Origin: Neiella litorisoli | GTDB taxonomy: Bacteria; Pseudomonadota; Gammaproteobacteria; Enterobacterales; Neiellaceae | Reading direction: 5' to 3' | DNA length: 64,000 bases | NCBI RefSeq assembly: GCF_014773395.1 | Contig: NZ_JACXAF010000021.1 | Coordinates: 1-64,000, forward strand | Shown here: piece after piece, positions 58,995 through 64,000 of the stretch | How positions within the stretch are numbered: the stretch's first letter is position 1 | Layout of the letters: each line of letters opens with the position of its first letter | The notes under the pieces: model-generated | Seen by the model: only the letters and a program-made list of their open reading frames with translations | The model's database searches: none | What the model was told of the DNA's origin: nothing | Position numbers and translations under genes: made by a program

Positions 58995-60341
58995 ATGGCG
59001 GCACAAAAGCTGAAGTGGACCGAAAAGCTAGGTTATGGGCTGGGTGATTCAGCATTTAATTTTGTTTGGATGACCTTTATCTATTTTCAGGTGTACTTTT
59101 ACACCGATGTGTTCGGTTTGTCGGCCGCTGCGGTCGGCAGTTTATTATTGCTGACTCGTATTTGGGATACGGTGAATGATCCGGTGATGGGGGCTATCGC
59201 TGATCGCACTGAGACCCGTTGGGGCAAATTCCGCCCCTATTTGTTATTTGGCGCTATTCCCTTGGGGATAACTGCCACGCTGGCGTTGAGTACTCCAGAT
59301 TTATCGGACTCGGGCAAGCTGATTTATGCCTATGCCACCTACTTTGCCGTGGGTATGTTATTCACCGCCATGAACATCCCGTATGCGTCAATGATGAGTG
59401 TCATGACCAGTGACCCAAAAGAGCGAGCCTCGCTGGCAACTTGGCGCTTTGCTGGCGCATTTGTCACCGGTATTGTGGTACTCCACTTTACGATGGATTT
59501 GGTTGGCTGGTTAGGCGGTGGTGATGACGCGTTGGGCTTCCAGCGAACCATGGCGGTTTATTCGTTGATTCTTGTGCTACTCATGTTTGCCACCGTGGCA
59601 TTGACCAAAGAGCGAATTCGCCCAAAAGCTGCCAGTCACAGCCACTTTATTGGTGACTTGACGGGCATCGTGCGTTCCCGACCATTTCTAATCTTGTTTG
59701 CTGTGGCGATGTTTTCATTGGGCTACATCGCCATTCGCAATGCCATTACCATGCATTACTTCAAGTATGTGCTGTTCGATGAGCAAGGAGCGAAGTGGTT
59801 TTTAGTTGGTGGCGCCATTTTTTGTCTGATTGGTGCCTTAGCGACGCCTTGGCTGATCCGCTGCTTCGACAAGAAGTATGTCTATATCGCCATTACCATT
59901 GCCAATGCGGTGCTGATGGCGTTGATCTACTTCTGTGATGGCGATGATTTGACATGGATTTATGTCATCCATTTCGCCAGTCAATTACTGTCTGGTCCGC
60001 CGGCACCAATTATTTTTGCTATGTATGCGGATTTGGTTGACTACCAAGAGCATAAAACAGGGATCCGCAGCTCTGGGCTAGTCTTTGCCGGTGCCTCATT
60101 CTCACAAAAAATGGGCTGGGCGATTGGCGGCGCAGCGACGGGATTTTTATTGGCCGCATTTGGTTTTGAGGCCAATATCCAGCAAACAGAGTCGACCCGC
60201 CATGGCATCCTAATGATGTTCACACTGATCCCTGCTTTACTGGCATTACTGGCCGCATATGCCATGAGTCGATACACATTGACCGAGCAACGGGTGGCCC
60301 AAATTCAGAGCGAACTGAGCGAATCGCCTGGCTCAGTGTAA
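58995..60341 (+). CDS. GPH-family sugar:cation symporter
   Basis: Membrane transporter of 448 aa with about twelve helices, of the glycoside-pentoside-hexuronide symporter family (MelB relatives). The start ATG at 58995 gives MAAQKLKWTEKLGYGLGDSAFNFVWM, the family opening. RIWDTVNDPVMGAIADRTETRWGKFRPYLLFG is the cation/sugar-site block in helices 2-3. The substrate is unknown; hexuronide or glycoside is possible given the uronate genes upstream. Gene spacing of about 180 bases suggests a separate promoter. Confidence 0.85.
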   Translation: MAAQKLKWTEKLGYGLGDSAFNFVWMTFIYFQVYFYTDVFGLSAAAVGSLLLLTRIWDTVNDPVMGAIADRTETRWGKFRPYLLFGAIPLGITATLALSTPDLSDSGKLIYAYATYFAVGMLFTAMNIPYASMMSVMTSDPKERASLATWRFAGAFVTGIVVLHFTMDLVGWLGGGDDALGFQRTMAVYSLILVLLMFATVALTKERIRPKAASHSHFIGDLTGIVRSRPFLILFAVAMFSLGYIAIRNAITMHYFKYVLFDEQGAKWFLVGGAIFCLIGALATPWLIRCFDKKYVYIAITIANAVLMALIYFCDGDDLTWIYVIHFASQLLSGPPAPIIFAMYADLVDYQEHKTGIRSSGLVFAGASFSQKMGWAIGGAATGFLLAAFGFEANIQQTESTRHGILMMFTLIPALLALLAAYAMSRYTLTEQRVAQIQSELSESPGSV

Positions 60342-60379
60342 CTTGGGGAGCTACTGCAGTTTTACTGCTAAAAATGAAG

Positions 60380-60409
60380 CTTCGGTCAGCGCAGTTGCCC
60401 TGACCGAAG
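60380..60409. terminator. Hairpin between convergent symporter and DUF885 genes
   Basis: CTTCGGTCAG (60380-60389) pairs with CTGACCGAAG (60400-60409). The minus-strand side has a short U-rich stretch some bases further on. It may serve both genes. Confidence 0.55.
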
Positions 60410-60426
60410 TGGCCGAGAAAAGTGAG

Positions 60427-62241
60427 TTATGAGGCGAGGGTTTGCTCGATGTAGTCGTCGATGATGGTTTCGAGAATACTCAGCGGCACCGCACCATTTT
60501 TCAGCACTGCATCGTGGAAGTCGCGCAGATCGAATTTGTCACCCAACGCGGCTTTGGCTTTCTCGCGTAGCTCAAGGATTTTGATCATGCCTACTTTGTA
60601 GGATGTCGCTTGCCCTGGCATGACAATGTAGCGCTCAATTTCTGCGATGACGTCAGACTCGGCCATGCCGGTATTTGCCAACATATAGGCAATGGCTTCT
60701 TCACGCGTCCAGCGTTTGGCATGAATGCCAGTATCGACCACAAGGCGCACCGCGCGGAACAGTTCAGCAACCAATCGACCAACATTGTCATACGGGTCTT
60801 TCTGGAAACCGAGCTCCCATGCTAATTGTTCGGAATACAGCGCCCAGCCTTCTATATAGGCCGTGAATGGTGCCATTTTGCGAATGAAGGGTAAGCCTTC
60901 TAACTCCATCGCAATGGCAATCTGGAAATGGTGGCCGGGGATACCTTCGTGATAGGCCAGAGTACGCATACCGAATTTCGGCGTTGCTTTGATATCGTAC
61001 AGGTTGGCGAAAAAGCGCCCAGGTCGGCTGCCATCCATTGACGGCGGCTGATAGTAAGCGCCTGGCGCCGTTTTCTCTTTGAATTCAGGAATGCGCACGA
61101 CTTCGAGGCCTGCTTTCGGGCGAATACGAAAAGCATCTTCAAGACCGGCGTTGATTTCATCAATGATCACTTGGTAGTCGACCAGAATCTGGGCGCGACC
61201 TTCATCCCTGTCGTCGTAATAAAACTCAGCCCGATCCGACAAGTCCGCCATCGCCGCGGTGAAGCCAACAGCGGTGTCCATGCCTTCGGCCGCTAGAATA
61301 GTCAGAATTTCAGATTGAATTCGATCCACTTCGGATAAACCGAGCTGGTGCAACTGCTCAGCAGTGTAGTCAGTGGTGGTAAAGAAGCGCAGCGCCTGAT
61401 CGTAGGCAGCAAGACCATTTGGCAGACGCCATAAACCATCGTCAGTGTTCGACTGTGGTTTTACTTTGACAAAATAATCAATCAGTTGTTGATAAGCTGG
61501 GTAGACGCTATCGCCGATACGTTGTTCTGCTTGGGCGAGGAAATCGGCTTTTTGCTCAGCGGGCATGGCATCAATGGCGTTGAGTTTGGTTTCGAACGAT
61601 TGGTACAGAATGTTCTCTTTGATCGGGGTGTCGATAAAGCCGTTCATTTCTGTCAAAACTCGATCGATCACAAAGGTTGGCGGTAAGATACCGCGCTCGG
61701 TGCGGCGCTCAAGGCCTGCGATCACTTGCTCAAACTTGACACCAACAGCCGATAAGCGCGCCAGATAGTGCTCGGCGTCCACTTCATCGTTGACTTGATG
61801 CGATGCTTGCATAAAGCTGGGATAACCATTTTGCACCCCAAATAGCTGATTCACTGGATAGTCGTGGTAACGAAATTCTTCACCTTCGAGTACCGCATTA
61901 AGCAAGTAAAGGGCAATGTCGTAGCTCAGCTGTTGTTCTTTATCCAAGCCTTCATAACTGGTGAGGGTGCCATGCAATTCATGCATTTTGGCCAGTAGTT
62001 CATCTGTTTTTTCTGGGCTGGCATCATCCAACTTGGCGTTGTGACCTTTAATGCCAATCCCTTCTAAAAAGCCCAGTTGAGTTAATCCCTCTGGACTGTC
62101 GAGGGCAATTTTCAGCGCTTCGCGATCCAGAAAAATGCGGAAAGACAATGGCTTTTCGGCATACCATTCGTGGGCGGCAAAACTGCCTCCTAGCACTAAA
62201 ACGGCCAGTATCAGGCCGCCAATCCATTTTAACACCTTCAT
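60427..62241 (-). CDS. DUF885-family envelope metallopeptidase-like protein
   Basis: A 604-aa protein with an N-terminal hydrophobic segment (IGGLILAVLVLGGSFAAHEW), an anchor or uncleaved signal. The large helical domain is DUF885, distantly related to M32 carboxypeptidases: a zinc-site-like YHEGIPGHHFQ (H431, E432, H437) and a downstream YIEGWALYSEQL that supplies the third ligand. A peptidase active at the periplasmic face of the membrane is inferred; the substrate is unknown. AGGA precedes the ATG. Confidence 0.85.
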   Translation of the reverse strand: MKVLKWIGGLILAVLVLGGSFAAHEWYAEKPLSFRIFLDREALKIALDSPEGLTQLGFLEGIGIKGHNAKLDDASPEKTDELLAKMHELHGTLTSYEGLDKEQQLSYDIALYLLNAVLEGEEFRYHDYPVNQLFGVQNGYPSFMQASHQVNDEVDAEHYLARLSAVGVKFEQVIAGLERRTERGILPPTFVIDRVLTEMNGFIDTPIKENILYQSFETKLNAIDAMPAEQKADFLAQAEQRIGDSVYPAYQQLIDYFVKVKPQSNTDDGLWRLPNGLAAYDQALRFFTTTDYTAEQLHQLGLSEVDRIQSEILTILAAEGMDTAVGFTAAMADLSDRAEFYYDDRDEGRAQILVDYQVIIDEINAGLEDAFRIRPKAGLEVVRIPEFKEKTAPGAYYQPPSMDGSRPGRFFANLYDIKATPKFGMRTLAYHEGIPGHHFQIAIAMELEGLPFIRKMAPFTAYIEGWALYSEQLAWELGFQKDPYDNVGRLVAELFRAVRLVVDTGIHAKRWTREEAIAYMLANTGMAESDVIAEIERYIVMPGQATSYKVGMIKILELREKAKAALGDKFDLRDFHDAVLKNGAVPLSILETIIDDYIEQTLAS

Positions 62242-62435
62242 TTATTTTCGATCCTGTCGGTTATTGCTCAGCAATAGGGAGCTGCTGACAGCTTCCATGC
62301 TGGGTCATTAGAGTAGTTATGGGGGGACGATTAGAGTAATTGCACGGTCCCAGCAGAACCCTAACAGCACCAACTAAAATGTAAATCCTCCGTTGTCGGG
62401 CAATTGTAAGTGTTTGTGAATCGCCCAAAGCGGAT

Positions 62436-62451
62436 TGTCACAAAGCCGACA
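62436..62451 (+). promoter_or_regulatory. Possible NifA upstream activator sequence
   Basis: TGT (62436-62438), N10, ACA (62449-62451), the NifA consensus. It lies about 250 bases upstream of the -24/-12-like element, somewhat far. One match in 500 bases is not rare by chance. Confidence 0.25.
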
Positions 62452-62572
62452 AATCTTGCTACGGATGTGATCTATGTCGCACTAATCTTGCCGTGGCTAT
62501 TTTTGAAAATCCTTTTAAAACAATTGGATAAATATTTCTTTAAAGGGTCTCATATTTGCACCTATCCCACTG

Positions 62573-62720
62573 ACGGTGGTCGGCACAAATTGTGTTGTCC
62601 AGATCAAGTACAGCGATGTCAGACAATGATTGGATCTCCTGTGTTCTAGGTTCCCACGTTGTTCTAATCATTGCGCTGCTCACTGACACGATTGGATTTG
62701 TGAGTGCAGCTGACCACCGT
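62573..62720 (+). repeat. Nested inverted repeats ending in a T run
   Basis: Outer arms are ACGGTGGTC (62573-62581) and GACCACCGT (62712-62720), the latter followed by TTTTTT. Inner arms are CAATGATT (62624-62631) and AATCATTG (62666-62673). The whole could fold as one long-stem RNA with a terminator-like end 30 bases before nifU. Confidence 0.45.
62693..62708 (+). promoter_or_regulatory. Weak sigma-54-like -24/-12 element
   Basis: TGG (62693-62695), then GC at 62706-62707 gives the invariant GG-N10-GC spacing, with GTGCA for TTGCA at -12. The -24 block is otherwise poor. Start would fall near 62719. Confidence 0.25.
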
Positions 62721-62757
62721 TTTTTTCTTCGACTAAACAGAATACGTGGGCCAGCTT

Positions 62758-63645
62758 ATGTGGGATTATTCAGAAAAAGTTAAAGACCATTTCTTCTCAC
62801 CGCGCAACGCCAAAGCCGTTGAACAGGCCAATGCAACCGGCGATGTCGGCTCCATTAGCTGCGGCGATGCATTGCGTTTAACTCTCAAAGTCGACCCTCA
62901 AACCGAGGTAATTGAACAAGCAGGATTCCAAACATTCGGTTGTGGCAGCGCCATTGCGTCGTCTTCCGCACTAACCGAAATCATTATCGGCAAGACCCTT
63001 GATCAGGCGTTAACGCTAACCAACCAAGACATTGCTGATTATCTCGATGGCTTACCGCCAGAAAAAATGCACTGCTCAGTAATGGGCATGGAAGCACTGC
63101 ATGCGGCTATTGCTGATTACCGTGGCGAAACCATCGAAGATGATCACGAAGAAGGCGAGCTGATTTGCAAGTGCTTTGCCATTGACGATGAGTTAATTAA
63201 GCGGGTGGTCAGCCAAAACCAATTATCGACGCTAGAAGAAGTGATTCACTACACCAAGGCGGGCGGCGCATGTGCCGCATGCCATGAAAAAATTGAGTGG
63301 GTGCTCGAAGAATGCGTGGCCGATTATCAAAGTGCGGGCTCGGTTGAAATTGCCACTTCGCCAGCATCGATTGTTGAACGCATTCATCGAATTGAAGCGG
63401 TATTGAACGACGTCAGGCCGCAGTTACAAGCCGACGGTGGCGACGTTCAGCTGTCAGATGTTGAAGACGACATGGTCTTTCTTGCGCTGACCGGGGCTTG
63501 CTCTGGCTGCGGTTTGTCAGGCGCGACGCTGGCTATGATCGAACAAAAGCTCAGTGAAGCACTGGGCGAGCCAATCACTGTGTATCCGGTCGGAAGTTCG
63601 GCGCTCAGCAAAGCGCCACTGAAAGTTGTTGGAGGTGACCAATGA
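62758..63645 (+). CDS. nifU: NifU, iron-sulfur cluster scaffold
   Basis: Three-domain scaffold for Fe-S cluster assembly, 295 aa from the ATG at 62758. The IscU-like domain has C35 (SISCGD), C62 ([10 protein letters not shown]) and C106 (MHCSVMG). The central [2Fe-2S] domain has C137, C139, C172 and C175 (ICKC, ACAAC). The C-terminal Nfu domain has CSGC (C248, C251). The first seven cysteine positions equal those recalled for Azotobacter NifU, so this is the true nif type, not IscU. The stop overlaps the nifS start by 4 bases. Confidence 0.95.
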   Translation: MWDYSEKVKDHFFSPRNAKAVEQANATGDVGSISCGDALRLTLKVDPQTEVIEQAGFQTFGCGSAIASSSALTEIIIGKTLDQALTLTNQDIADYLDGLPPEKMHCSVMGMEALHAAIADYRGETIEDDHEEGELICKCFAIDDELIKRVVSQNQLSTLEEVIHYTKAGGACAACHEKIEWVLEECVADYQSAGSVEIATSPASIVERIHRIEAVLNDVRPQLQADGGDVQLSDVEDDMVFLALTGACSGCGLSGATLAMIEQKLSEALGEPITVYPVGSSALSKAPLKVVGGDQ

Positions 63646-64000
63646 ATCCAGCCAAATGTTGCAATGGCAGTAAAACCTGCGAACCCGCGTATTTGGATAA
63701 CAACGCAACGACTCAAGTGGACGAGCAAGTCGTCGCCGCGATGTTGCCATTTTTAACCGAACACTATGGCAACCCATCGTCCATTCACAAATTTGGCGAT
63801 CCGGTTGGCAAAGCGATCGAAGTTGCCCGCACTCAGGTACAACAACTGATTGGTGCCGAACATGCCACCGAGGTGATTTTCACCTCTTGCGCCACAGAGG
63901 CAACCAGCACCGCAATCTTATCGGCGGTCGAGGCATTTCCTGAGCGCAAAGAAATCATTACCTCGGTGGTTGAACATCCGGCCACCTTGCAGTTGTGTGA
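63642..64000 (+). CDS. nifS: NifS cysteine desulfurase (5' part, runs off the window)
   Basis: PLP enzyme that supplies sulfur to NifU; 119 codons are visible. GGAGG precedes the ATG. After an unusual Cys-rich N-terminus ([16 protein letters not shown]) it reads [47 protein letters not shown], and [11 protein letters not shown]. The TSC(A/G)TE motif in place of the IscS TSGATE form, plus the neighbouring nifU, identifies nif-type NifS. The N-terminal extension of about 15 residues, with CC and C, is odd and could be a metal-binding tail. The PLP lysine and catalytic loop lie beyond the window. Confidence 0.93.
   Translation, partial: MNPAKCCNGSKTCEPAYLDNNATTQVDEQVVAAMLPFLTEHYGNPSSIHKFGDPVGKAIEVARTQVQQLIGAEHATEVIFTSCATEATSTAILSAVEAFPERKEIITSVVEHPATLQLC

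Larger units (their letters stand above)
62242..62757. other. 516-base region upstream of nifU
   Basis: No convincing gene is present. A short frame at 62410-62649 has no ribosome site and no recognisable protein. Candidate regulatory signals are a TGT-N10-ACA element (62436-62451), a GG-N10-GC pair (62694-62707) and nested inverted repeats (62573-62720), each listed separately. Confidence 0.6.

Noticed and set aside
62410-62649. 79-codon frame upstream of nifU with a hydrophobic stretch
   Set aside because: GTG start with no ribosome site; it overlaps the proposed regulatory repeats and its sequence resembles no protein I know.

Overview
The window is a contiguous piece of a gammaproteobacterial chromosome. 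Three gene blocks keep the order seen in Escherichia coli: rlmE-ftsH-folP-glmM-secG-tRNA-Leu(GAG)-tRNA-fMet-rimP-nusA-infB-rbfA-truB-rpsO-pnp-nlpI, yfcH-folX, and tesA/ybbA/ybbP. Mixed with these are features of marine, Alteromonadales-like genomes: two DUF3718-like small exported proteins, a GPH-family symporter and a DUF885 lipoprotein-like peptidase. An oprH-phoP-phoQ block of the Pseudomonas type is also present. I cannot name the species. There is no phage, insertion sequence, CRISPR array or rRNA operon in the window.

Layout. 0.2-6.2 kb: tripartite RND efflux operon (outer-membrane factor, adaptor, pump). 6.2-7.0 kb: five-tRNA operon (Ala, three Glu, Ala) with a near-consensus promoter; the Glu unit is tandemly duplicated. 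7.2-10.5 kb: a chemoreceptor flanked by two DUF3718-like paralogues. 10.8-14.6 kb: tesA and ybbA-ybbP, whose divergent start codons overlap. 14.7-22.0 kb: GH17-like lipoprotein, yfcH-folX, a PspB-like protein, two lipoproteins, gamma-glutamyltransferase and an exonuclease/GIY-YIG fusion nuclease. 22.1-27.5 kb: tamA-tamB. 27.7-31.6 kb: yfcE, then an oprH-phoP-phoQ block. 31.7-43.1 kb: dapB, carAB, greA, yhbY, rlmE-ftsH, folP-glmM. 43.2-53.9 kb: secG and the translation/RNA block to nlpI. 54.5-58.8 kb: nucleotide-sugar genes galU, galE, ugd and a UDP-glucuronate 4-epimerase-like gene. 59.0-62.2 kb: sugar symporter and DUF885 hydrolase. 62.8 kb to the edge: nifU and the start of nifS, both of the nitrogen-fixation type.

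The most interesting signal is in 28.2-29.4 kb. Three promoters share exactly the same architecture: a direct repeat TTCAG-N6-TT(C/A)AG, then 10 bases, then a TANNNT -10 element. This spacing resembles PhoP-activated promoters of enteric bacteria. One copy precedes oprH, one precedes phoP, and the third, just after yfcE, drives no open reading frame. That third promoter is followed about 120 bases later by a strong intrinsic terminator, so it predicts an undescribed PhoP-dependent small RNA. Other points of note are an unusually structured nifU upstream region, a two-terminator leader before rimP, a long inverted repeat between tamA and yfcE, and a dyad over the -35 element of carA.

All function assignments come from reading motifs and recalled family sequences; no database search was run.
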